A stretch of 7,126 bases of DNA from Candidatus Moraniibacteriota bacterium. GTDB lineage: Bacteria > Patescibacteriota > Minisyncoccia > Moranbacterales > GCA-2747515. Positions 1-5,026 of this stretch are shown here, one piece after another; the stretch's first letter is position 1, and every line of letters begins with the position of its first letter. A program made the translations under genes and the position numbers. The stretch covers positions 1-7,126 of the forward strand of contig JALWEZ010000222.1 in assembly GCA_027039165.1 (NCBI GenBank), given 5' to 3'. The notes under the pieces were generated by a model. The model worked only from the letters and a program-made list of their open reading frames with translations. It was not told where the DNA came from and made no database searches.

Positions 1-49
1 CATATAGAGTTACGATAAAGTCATCGTTTTGTATAATTTGATTTGTCAT
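1..49 (-). CDS. Possible start of a gene truncated by the left window edge
   Basis: An ATG at 47-49 on the minus strand opens a frame that stays open to the window edge and gives 16 residues, beginning MTNQIIQNDDFIVTLY. There is no Shine-Dalgarno, but most genes here lack one. A TATAAA at 67-72 (minus) about 18 nt upstream could be its -10 box, with a weak TTTGCC upstream. It follows the same direction as the other genes on this side. Too little is visible to name a family, and chance openness over 16 codons is quite possible. Confidence 0.3.
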   Translation of the reverse strand, partial: MTNQIIQNDDFIVTLY

Positions 50-93
50 AGGTTTTGTTTTTTTTATTTATATATACATTATCTTATGGCAAA

Positions 94-288
94 TCAAATT
101 TTGCAACCTATTTCGTAATTCGCATTATTAAATAAATTTTCTGTTTCATCACAATAAATTTCATATTCATTATCTATTGTGTAACCTTTTTTAAAGAGCG
201 GGTTTAGGTCTGGATTTGTTGAAAAAAATATTTTCAATTTAGTTCCTTTAAATAAAATTATATTAGCTACTACAAAAATTATATTCAT
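94..288 (-). CDS. Small hypothetical protein, 64 aa
   Basis: The frame ends in TGA at 94-96. The ATG at 286-288 gives 64 residues. A TTG at 316-318 would give 74, and it directly follows an in-frame stop, so it is the outermost possible start. Neither has a Shine-Dalgarno. From the ATG the protein starts with a hydrophobic stretch (MNIIFVVANIILF) that could be a signal anchor. A polar, acidic, Asn-rich tail with two cysteines follows (one in EIYCDE, one in the final GCKI). It lies about 100 nt downstream of the FAD oxidoreductase gene in the same direction. A TATAAT at 348-353 (minus) in the gap could be its own -10 box. I recognise no family. It may be a real small exported or membrane protein or just an open frame in AT-rich DNA. 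Confidence 0.3.
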   Translation of the reverse strand: MNIIFVVANIILFKGTKLKIFFSTNPDLNPLFKKGYTIDNEYEIYCDETENLFNNANYEIGCKI

Positions 289-388
289 AGTAGCAGTTTG
301 ATTACGAAATGTTCTCAATCAAAATGCTACCATTAAAACAGTGCTTAATTATAATTTAACACAAAAGAAAATATTTGTCTAATTTGCA

Positions 389-1450
389 TTAACTCAATAA
401 ACGAAGGAGAGTTTTACCGCACCATGGAATTTTTACTATAATAACTATAAAATAAAACACTATGTCTCGAAATGGACCAGAAATTATCAAAAGTACCAAA
501 AGTGTTTCTTGTAAATATTTTTTTCTTAATAATTTAGGTATAAGTTTGCTTTTATATTTTTTGTCTAGTATAGTTTTTGCTATTTCTTCTCCAAAAACTA
601 AAGCTTGATAAATTCCTTCACCGGTAAATCCGGAAGCAGTTCCAGCAGCATCTCCTATTAAAAAAATATTGCCAAAGTTGTATCCTCTATAATCAAAATT
701 TATGGGATGAACTTGTACTTTTTTGTTATTTAAATCTATATCCTCTTTTTGTGTCCATGTGTGAAACTTTTCTATTGATTTTTTGAGAGATGAAAATTGT
801 GGAAAAAAACCAGAACCTATAGAAACAGTACTGGAATGTGGAAAAATCCAAGCATATAGTGCAAAAAAAGACTTAGAATCCAAAAACAACTCCAAATCAT
901 TGTATTTTTTGTTGTTTTTTAGGATGTACTGAAAAGCTATGCCAAATATTTTTGTTTCTATGTTTAAAAATTTTCTAACACTTGAAAAGGTACCATCAGC
1001 ACCTACTAAATAATTGTAAGTTACTTTGTGTTTGTTGTTTAGAATTACAAAATCTTTGTCTATTTTTGTGGCAGATGCATTTGTGAATATATCAATGTTT
1101 TGTCTGTTTTGTATCCTTTTTAATTGCCAGATACCCAAGTTTTTTCTACTAATTGTATGCACAAAATCTTTTTTGAAATCTATTTTTGTTTTTAAGTTAC
1201 CTTTTCTAAAAATTACGCTACTAAATCTAGATTCTATAAGATTTTCTGGAAAATTCATTTTTTTTAGATATTCTATAGACTTACGAGTAAGACCTCCTGC
1301 ACATATTTTTGCGCCAATTTCTTTTTTTCTTTCTACCAGAAGTATTTTTTTATTGCTTTTGAGTAAAACTTCTGCACATCTAAGTCCTGCTGGACCTGCA
1401 CCAATTATTATTACATCATAGTGTTTTTTGATATTTTTCACGAGTTTCAA
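389..1450 (-). CDS. FAD-dependent oxidoreductase, geranylgeranyl reductase family
   Basis: This 353-aa flavoprotein belongs to the family of geranylgeranyl reductases, which saturate double bonds of isoprenoid chains in lipids or pigment side chains. Seen: a Rossmann dinucleotide-binding motif GAGPAG (17-22), the strand-end acidic residue E40, the family motif region around KICAGGL (48-54, with C50 where family members carry a conserved cysteine), GADG (150-153), YAWIFP (199-204, matching the family's YxWxFP substrate-site motif), and GDAAG (266-270) for FAD binding. The C-terminus (about 316-340) is hydrophobic and may sit against the membrane. Length is typical. No ATG lies near the N-terminus: the start is TTG at 1448-1450 or GTG at 1439-1441, both without a Shine-Dalgarno and close to an extended -10 promoter. 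It is monocistronic on the 5' side, since a terminator lies upstream. The substrate is unknown; a related halogenase- or monooxygenase-like role cannot be excluded. Confidence 0.88.
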   Translation of the reverse strand: MKLVKNIKKHYDVIIIGAGPAGLRCAEVLLKSNKKILLVERKKEIGAKICAGGLTRKSIEYLKKMNFPENLIESRFSSVIFRKGNLKTKIDFKKDFVHTISRKNLGIWQLKRIQNRQNIDIFTNASATKIDKDFVILNNKHKVTYNYLVGADGTFSSVRKFLNIETKIFGIAFQYILKNNKKYNDLELFLDSKSFFALYAWIFPHSSTVSIGSGFFPQFSSLKKSIEKFHTWTQKEDIDLNNKKVQVHPINFDYRGYNFGNIFLIGDAAGTASGFTGEGIYQALVFGEEIAKTILDKKYKSKLIPKLLRKKYLQETLLVLLIISGPFRDIVFYFIVIIVKIPWCGKTLLRLLS

Positions 1451-1469
1451 GTTTAAACTTATATATAAA

Positions 1470-1478
1470 ATTATAACA
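1470..1478 (-). promoter_or_regulatory. Extended -10 promoter of the FAD oxidoreductase gene
   Basis: The minus strand reads TGTTATAAT, a perfect extended -10 element, with no clear -35 box upstream. The predicted transcript starts near 1462-1463, only about 12 nt before the TTG start and about 21 nt before the GTG alternative. The leader is therefore very short and has no room for a normal ribosome-binding site. It lies just downstream of a terminator, so the gene appears to be independently transcribed. Confidence 0.6.
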
Positions 1479-1500
1479 CAATATACAAAAAAGATAATTT

Positions 1501-1532
1501 AAAACCCCCTCAATTGTTATTAAGGGGGTTTT
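1501..1532 (-). terminator. Intrinsic terminator after the 79-aa gene
   Basis: AAAACCCCCT (1501-1510) is perfectly complementary to AGGGGGTTTT (1523-1532), giving a 10-bp stem with a 12-nt loop. On the minus strand it starts 2 nt after the stop codon of the 79-aa ORF and ends in TTTT. It separates that gene from the FAD oxidoreductase. The symmetric A/T flanks would let it work in both directions, but no plus-strand gene reaches it. Confidence 0.8.
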
Positions 1533-1534
1533 GA

Positions 1535-1774
1535 TTAAGAATGCAGAATGTTTACACATTTCGGCATTCTTATTTTTATCTGTACATTCTTATTAGACAT
1601 AGAATTTTTCTTGTCTAAAACATAGAGAATATTACCCATTTGCCATATTCTCACCTCATCCTCGAGATCTTTGCATACTTCAATTTCAATTTCAATCTCA
1701 TCGGAATCTTTTTTTAAAATATCTAATTGTCCACCTACGGACACTACTAATTCACACATTCTACTAACAATCAT
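1535..1774 (-). CDS. 79-aa protein resembling the N-terminal part of a DUF4097-type beta-strand protein
   Basis: The ATG at 1772-1774 is preceded by AAGGA with a 6-nt spacer, the only good Shine-Dalgarno in the window, so the start is secure. The protein alternates polar and hydrophobic residues as beta strands do: GGQLDIL, then EIEIEIEV, EVRIWQMGNILYVL, and VQIKIRMPKCVNIL near the end. The pattern strand - acidic turn - strand - 'MPK-x-VN' resembles the opening strands of DUF4097 (putative adhesin) proteins, which are normally much longer and repeat this unit. That makes this either a minimal stand-alone version or a truncated one; the resemblance is by eye and weak. The gene has its own promoter and terminator, so it is likely expressed. 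The EIEIE stretch is encoded by three tandem TTCAAT hexamers (1679-1696, plus strand). Function unknown. Confidence 0.6.
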   Translation of the reverse strand: MIVSRMCELVVSVGGQLDILKKDSDEIEIEIEVCKDLEDEVRIWQMGNILYVLDKKNSMSNKNVQIKIRMPKCVNILHS

Positions 1775-1780
1775 CGTTTT

Positions 1781-1785
1781 TCCTT
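1781..1785 (-). promoter_or_regulatory. Shine-Dalgarno AAGGA for the 79-aa ORF
   Basis: The minus strand reads AAGGA six nucleotides before the ATG at 1774. It fixes the start of the 79-aa ORF. It is notable because none of the other start codons in the window has a comparable site. Confidence 0.6.
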
Positions 1786-1804
1786 ATTTCCCATTGGGTA
1801 TTTT

Positions 1805-1822
1805 TATCTCAAGATTGAGATA
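1805..1822 (-). promoter_or_regulatory. Palindrome at the predicted transcription start of the 79-aa gene
   Basis: TATCTC (1805-1810) and GAGATA (1817-1822) form an inverted repeat around AAGATT, and inner A-T matches extend the symmetry. It begins at or next to the predicted +1 (about 1821) of the 79-aa gene. It could be a repressor operator placed over the start site, or a 5' hairpin that stabilises the mRNA. No protein partner is visible nearby. Confidence 0.35.
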
Positions 1823-1827
1823 TATAC

Positions 1828-1856
1828 TTTATAACATATATTCAAAAAAAAGTCAA
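1828..1856 (-). promoter_or_regulatory. Promoter of the 79-aa gene, overlapping the tRNA terminator
   Basis: On the minus strand, TTGACT (1856-1851) and TATAAA (1833-1828) are separated by exactly 17 nt, and TGT precedes the -10 box, giving TGTTATAAA. This is the best two-box promoter in the window. Its -35 box is the last part of the terminator stem of the tRNA unit, and the terminator's T-tract fills the spacer. The predicted start is near 1821, about 46 nt before the ATG. Confidence 0.65.
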
Positions 1857-1879
1857 GAGTAAAAATATTACTCTTGACT
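1844..1879 (-). terminator. Intrinsic terminator of the tRNA-Lys/tRNA-Arg unit
   Basis: AGTCAAGAGTAA (1851-1862) and TTACTCTTGACT (1868-1879) form a perfect 12-bp stem with a 5-nt loop. On the minus strand the stem is followed by seven T (1850-1844). It starts about 8 nt past the 3' end of tRNA-Arg, so it ends the tRNA transcript. Confidence 0.9.
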
Positions 1880-1886
1880 AATACTG

Positions 1887-1960
1887 TACCTTGGGAGGGA
1901 CTCGAACCCCCGACCGACGGGATAGAAGCCCGCTGCTCTAATCCACTGAGCTACCAAGGC
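1887..1960 (-). tRNA. tRNA-Arg (anticodon UCU)
   Basis: The minus strand folds as a complete 74-nt cloverleaf. The acceptor GCCTTGG pairs with CCAAGGT (one G-U at the end). The D arm is GCTC/GAGC, the anticodon stem GCGGG/CCCGT carries loop CTTCTAT with anticodon TCT, and the T arm has loop TTCGAGT. The discriminator is A. CCA is not encoded (CAG follows), so it must be added by a nucleotidyltransferase. The tRNA reads AGA and AGG, the arginine codons favoured in AT-rich genomes. It lies 26 nt downstream of tRNA-Lys in the same transcript. Confidence 0.97.
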
Positions 1961-1968
1961 TTAGTTTT

Positions 1969-1984
1969 GCATTTAATTAAATGC
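1969..1984. repeat. 16-bp perfect palindrome between the two tRNAs
   Basis: GCATTTAATTAAATGC reads the same on both strands and fills most of the 26-nt spacer between tRNA-Lys and tRNA-Arg. In RNA it would fold as a 6-bp hairpin with a 4-nt loop. There is no T-run after it, so it is not a terminator. A role in processing the tRNA precursor is possible. Confidence 0.6.
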
Positions 1985-1986
1985 TG

Positions 1987-2059
1987 TGCGCCGTGAGGGA
2001 TTTGAACCCCCGACCAATTGGTTAAGAGCCAACTGCTCTACCAGCTGAGCTAACGGCGC
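1987..2059 (-). tRNA. tRNA-Lys (anticodon CUU)
   Basis: The minus strand gives a complete 73-nt cloverleaf. The acceptor GCGCCGT pairs perfectly with ACGGCGC. The D arm is GCTC/GAGC, the anticodon stem GTTGG/CCAAT carries loop CTCTTAA with anticodon CTT, and the T arm has loop TTCAAAT. The discriminator is A and CCA is not encoded (CAG follows). It decodes AAG. It is the first gene of a two-tRNA unit, and its 5' end lies about 2 nt from the predicted transcription start. Confidence 0.97.
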
Positions 2060-2067
2060 ATAAAGAT

Positions 2068-2095
2068 ATTATAACAAAAATTAAAATAAATGCAA
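2068..2095 (-). promoter_or_regulatory. Promoter of the tRNA unit
   Basis: The minus strand has TGTTATAAT (2076-2068), a perfect extended -10, with a weak TTGCAT (2095-2090) 16 nt upstream. Seven bases downstream of the -10 box is an A at 2061, the likely +1. This leaves only about 2 nt before the mature tRNA-Lys 5' end at 2059. Confidence 0.65.
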
Positions 2096-2248
2096 CCCTT
2101 GACAAAAGAATAATATTGTAGTCATTGCAGAGTATTTTAAAAAAATTAGTAGAAATGTTTAATTTAGTGATTATTATATATTTTTAGAAAAAAATGTGAT
2201 ACCATTAAGACAAATAAATTATTTTTAATAAGTTTAAAGTATAACAAC

Positions 2249-3538
2249 ATGTCAGATATTTTATTAATCTTAAATATTGTATTGAGTATTATTGTTTTGA
2301 TTTTGATTTTTAGATTAAATAATAGGGATAAATCGAGTGAATTATCGGAAAAAATTGATAATTATTCAAAACAGGTATCAAGTACCCTAAAAGAGGAAAT
2401 CTCTCTAAATCGTAGAGAATTTTCGGATTCAAATAGACAAACAAGAGAAGAAATAGCACATAGCATTAAAGATTTTGGAGATTCTTTAAATAAACAAATT
2501 GGAATTTTGTCTGATACTCAAAATAAAAATTTTACGCTGTTTTCTAGAAATTTGCAAAACGTTATTTCAAAAAATGACGAGAAAATGGAAAGAATTAGAG
2601 GTGTTATAGAGAGAAAACTTGGTGATATACAAAAAGACAATGGTGAAAAATTAGAAAAAATGCGTCAAACTGTTGATGAAAAATTGCATTCTACACTAGA
2701 GAAAAGATTAGGAGAATCATTTGAATTAGTTAGTAAACGTTTGGAACTTGTGCAGAGAGGACTTGGAGAAATGCAAGTGCTTGCCACTGGAGTGGGTGAC
2801 TTAAAGAAAGTTTTACAAAATGTAAAAACTAGAGGAACTTGGGGAGAAGTGCAATTAGAAAATCTTTTGGAGCAATTTATGACTCCAGAGCAATTTGAAA
2901 AAAACATAGCAACTAAAAAAAATTCAAACGATAGGGTAGAGTTTGCAATTAAAATTCCAGCAAAGGATGAAAAAATTGGAAATATATTTTTGCCAATTGA
3001 TGCTAAATTTCCACTAGAAGATTATCAGCGTTTGATAATAGCTGAAGAAGAGGGAAATATAGAACTTATAGAGAAATCAAAAAAGACACTTATAGCGCGC
3101 ATAAAAGCAGAGGCAAAAACTATAAAGGAAAAATATGTAGATCCGCCTTTTACAACTGATTTTGGAATTTTGTTTTTACCTATTGAGGGATTGTATGCAG
3201 AGATACTTCGTCAGCCTGGACTTATGGATTTTTTGCAAAGAGAGTATAGAATTATAGTTGCAGGACCCACAACAATTAGTGCAATTTTGAATAGTTTGCA
3301 AATGGGATTTAAGACACTTGCTATAGAAAAAAGATCAAGTGATGTTTGGGTACTGCTAGGGAGTATCAAAAAAGAATTTTCTACATTTGGAGATTTGCTT
3401 GAAAAAACTCAAAAGAAATTACAAGAGACTAGTAATGTAATAGAAAAAGCTTCTAGTAAAAGTCGTACAATAGAAAGGAAATTAAAAAAAGTTGAACAGT
3501 TACCAAGAGATAGTCAACAAGTAAAGAAAATAATATAA
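2249..3538 (+). CDS. rmuC: DNA recombination protein RmuC
   Basis: RmuC is a conserved bacterial protein with a nuclease-like fold that limits rearrangements at inverted repeats; its exact substrate is unsettled. This 429-aa copy has an N-terminal membrane anchor (about residues 4-21), a long coiled coil (about 28-175) and the RmuC domain. Diagnostic motifs are RGTWGEVQLENLLEQ (195-209), LPIDAKFP (248-255, with D251 and K253 fitting a PD-(D/E)xK-type site), DFGILFLPIEGLYAEIL (304-320) and VAGPTTISAILNSLQMG (337-353). Length is normal. The ATG has no Shine-Dalgarno and is preceded by AACAAC. The 189-nt gap from tRNA-Lys is divergent. It holds only weak promoter candidates, the best being TGATACCAT at 2197-2205, which would give a leader of about 37 nt. 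A small membrane-protein gene starts 5 nt after its stop, so the two are probably co-transcribed. Confidence 0.95.
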   Translation: MSDILLILNIVLSIIVLILIFRLNNRDKSSELSEKIDNYSKQVSSTLKEEISLNRREFSDSNRQTREEIAHSIKDFGDSLNKQIGILSDTQNKNFTLFSRNLQNVISKNDEKMERIRGVIERKLGDIQKDNGEKLEKMRQTVDEKLHSTLEKRLGESFELVSKRLELVQRGLGEMQVLATGVGDLKKVLQNVKTRGTWGEVQLENLLEQFMTPEQFEKNIATKKNSNDRVEFAIKIPAKDEKIGNIFLPIDAKFPLEDYQRLIIAEEEGNIELIEKSKKTLIARIKAEAKTIKEKYVDPPFTTDFGILFLPIEGLYAEILRQPGLMDFLQREYRIIVAGPTTISAILNSLQMGFKTLAIEKRSSDVWVLLGSIKKEFSTFGDLLEKTQKKLQETSNVIEKASSKSRTIERKLKKVEQLPRDSQQVKKII

Positions 3539-3543
3539 ACAAC

Positions 3544-3807
3544 ATGGAGTCAGATAAAAAATTAACAATAATAATCATTACAACGTTTGTTGTCGAAATA
3601 TGTAATAAATTTTTTCATTTTTTCTCACAGGCTGTGAGTTTGGTTTTTCCATGCAACATAGATCCTGCGACAAATACATTTACATGTGATTTGCTTTATA
3701 ATTTGTACGACGTACTATTTCAAACCTTCCTAACATTTATCTATTTCACAACTTTGATTATTTATATCTACAGACTCATAAAAAGAAAGAAAAAAACTAA
3801 AAAATGA
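3544..3807 (+). CDS. Small membrane protein, two helices, 87 aa
   Basis: The ATG lies 5 nt after the rmuC stop, in the same start context (AACAACATG), so translation is probably coupled. Two hydrophobic segments are seen: about residues 7-35 (rich in I, F and V, possibly longer than one simple helix) and about 55-76. The short N-terminus (ESDKK) and the Lys/Arg-rich tail (RLIKRKKKTKK) predict both ends in the cytoplasm. The loop between would lie outside and carries two cysteines (C37, C48) that could form a disulfide. The stop TGA (3805-3807) overlaps the promoter of the next unit. I recognise no family. Position suggests, but does not show, a link to the membrane-anchored RmuC. Confidence 0.7.
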   Translation: MESDKKLTIIIITTFVVEICNKFFHFFSQAVSLVFPCNIDPATNTFTCDLLYNLYDVLFQTFLTFIYFTTLIIYIYRLIKRKKKTKK

Positions 3808-3824
3808 TATAATAGTGTTATAAA
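3805..3824 (+). promoter_or_regulatory. Double extended -10 region upstream of the TPR gene
   Basis: Two extended -10 elements lie almost end to end: TGATATAAT (3805-3813), which overlaps the stop codon of the 87-aa gene, and TGTTATAAA (3816-3824). Neither has a clear -35 box. Starts near 3820 and 3831 would give leaders of about 53-64 nt for the TPR gene. The placement suggests a new transcription unit beginning at the end of the rmuC unit. Confidence 0.5.
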
Positions 3825-3883
3825 ATTAAAATGAAAATACAAAACTCTAATAATTTATATTTAAAAATCTAATATTAAAAGTC

Positions 3884-4924
3884 ATGGAATTTAAAAGTGT
3901 AACCTCAACAACTCAAACTACAAAATCTCCAAATTCAAAACCAAAAGCTGGATTTAAAGAAATTAGTAAAACTCAAATATTTCATAAATTTATAATTTTT
4001 GTTTTGATTATTATTCTTTTGATGTTTTTGGGATTTATTGCAGATTTTCTCAAAGGAAGGCCGTTTGAAATAATATTTGAAGCACAAACTTGGAAAAATG
4101 AACTTTTGCCACTTATGAAAAGTAAAATACTTGATTTGATTATAGTTAGCTTTTTTTCAATCATAGCTGGAGCTATTTTCTTCTTATCTAAGAGTAGTCA
4201 AATACTTTCTGGAGATGATTTAGAAAAAATTACAAAAAAATCTTTAGCAAAGAATAAGAAAGAAGGAAACAAGGAAGAAATGGCACTAGATTATAGTAAT
4301 CTTGGAAATATTTATCTGATGCGTAAAGATTTAGATAAGGCGCAAGAGTTTTATGAAAAGTCTTTGGAGATAGAAAAAGAATTAGGAAACAAAGAAGTAA
4401 TTGCAGATCAACACAATAATCTTGGAAATATTTATCTGATGCATAAAGATTTTGATAAAGCCCAAGAGTTTTATGAGAAGTCTTTGGAAATTAACGAAGA
4501 ACTGGGGCGAGAAGAAGAAATAGCAACAGATTATAATAATCTTGGGACTATACACTTAAACCAAAAAGATTTTCATGAAGCAGAGAAATTTATTAGGAAA
4601 TCTTTGGAAATTAATGAAAAACTTGGACGCGAAGAAAGGGTAGCAAAAGAATATAGTAGTTTAGCAAACGTGTATTTAGAACGGAAGGATTCATATCAAG
4701 CAGAAAAATTTATCAGGAAATCTCTAGAAATTAATAAAAAACTTGGACTTAAACCAGAAATTGCAATAGATTATAATAATCTTGGAACTGTTTATAAAAT
4801 TCGCAGAGATTTTGATAAAGCTCGTGAGTATTATGAAAAATCAAAAAAACTCCGAGAAAAGATTGGATTTAAAGATGGGAAATATGTACGAACGAGTATG
4901 AAAATGACAAAAATAGATAGCTAA
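3884..4924 (+). CDS. Membrane-anchored tetratricopeptide-repeat (TPR) protein
   Basis: This 346-aa protein is a protein-binding scaffold by family; its partner is unknown. Seen in order: a polar Ser/Thr/Lys-rich N-terminus (1-30), a hydrophobic helix (about 35-55), a short loop, a second helix (about 84-102), a charged linker, then five TPR units of exactly 40 residues (about 132-171, 172-211, 212-251, 252-291, 292-331) and a short basic tail. Each unit carries the pattern Y/H-x-N/S-L-G/A-x-V/I-Y, then A-x-x-F/Y-x-x-KSLEI, then LG. This is the long 40-residue type found in signalling scaffolds. With two helices and a basic N-terminus, the TPR part should face the cytoplasm. It has an extended -10 promoter upstream and no Shine-Dalgarno. 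A possible 29-aa ORF and the pentapeptide protein follow at 6-nt gaps. Confidence 0.9.
   Translation: MEFKSVTSTTQTTKSPNSKPKAGFKEISKTQIFHKFIIFVLIIILLMFLGFIADFLKGRPFEIIFEAQTWKNELLPLMKSKILDLIIVSFFSIIAGAIFFLSKSSQILSGDDLEKITKKSLAKNKKEGNKEEMALDYSNLGNIYLMRKDLDKAQEFYEKSLEIEKELGNKEVIADQHNNLGNIYLMHKDFDKAQEFYEKSLEINEELGREEEIATDYNNLGTIHLNQKDFHEAEKFIRKSLEINEKLGREERVAKEYSSLANVYLERKDSYQAEKFIRKSLEINKKLGLKPEIAIDYNNLGTVYKIRRDFDKAREYYEKSKKLREKIGFKDGKYVRTSMKMTKIDS
4297..4442 (+). repeat. 120-bp in-frame repeat within the TPR gene
   Basis: The 26 bases at 4297-4322 recur without change at 4417-4442, exactly 120 nt later, which is one 40-residue TPR unit. Surrounding bases also match well, and later units keep the 120-nt register with more changes, for example around 4588 and 4708. 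This points to growth of the array by recent duplication or conversion of units. Confidence 0.85.
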
Positions 4925-4930
4925 AAAATT

Positions 4931-5020
4931 ATGTCTATCATCCCAGTCCATGTAATAAAAGAAATAGTTGAAAAACTTATCCCTGCAAAGAGGCGGAAAA
5001 TTTATCTAATACACTTATAA
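4931..5020 (+). CDS. Possible 29-aa ORF between the TPR and pentapeptide genes
   Basis: ATG at 4931 to TAA at 5018-5020 encodes 29 residues, starting MSIIPVHVIKEIVEKLIPAK and ending in a basic, hydrophobic tail (RRKIYLIHL). It lies 6 nt after the TPR stop and 6 nt before the ATG of the pentapeptide gene, so it fills the gap almost exactly. No Shine-Dalgarno is seen. The peptide could form an amphipathic helix. It might be a coupling or leader peptide, a real small protein, or a remnant of an older gene; chance is also possible for 29 codons. Confidence 0.35.
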   Translation: MSIIPVHVIKEIVEKLIPAKRRKIYLIHL

Positions 5021-5026
5021 TTAACT

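Noticed and set aside
1026..1421. 131-codon open frame on the plus strand opposite the FAD oxidoreductase gene
   Set aside because: It is antisense to a gene with clear family motifs, its product is a low-complexity hydrophobic string, and no promoter or ribosome site supports it.
2099..2104. Perfect TTGACA on the plus strand upstream of rmuC
   Set aside because: No acceptable -10 box lies 15-19 nt downstream, and the site is about 145 nt from the rmuC start. I did not call it a promoter.
2665..2907. 80-codon antisense frame inside rmuC
   Set aside because: It is the complement of the conserved rmuC coding sequence and has no sign of independent coding; the same holds for the short antisense frames inside the TPR and pentapeptide genes.
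94..3807. Alternative genetic code with UGA read as glycine, as in Gracilibacteria
   Set aside because: The well-supported genes contain no in-frame TGA and use GGN for glycine. The two TGA codons seen act as plausible stops at 94-96 and 3805-3807.
4297..4875. Regularly spaced repeats suggesting a CRISPR-like array
   Set aside because: The 120-nt period matches a 40-residue TPR unit, the frame is open throughout, and the units diverge as coding repeats do.
5016..5021. TATAAT as a firm promoter of the pentapeptide gene
   Set aside because: There is no -35 box and no TG extension. It may be chance in AT-rich DNA or a leaderless start, so I mention it only in the gene entry and one finding.
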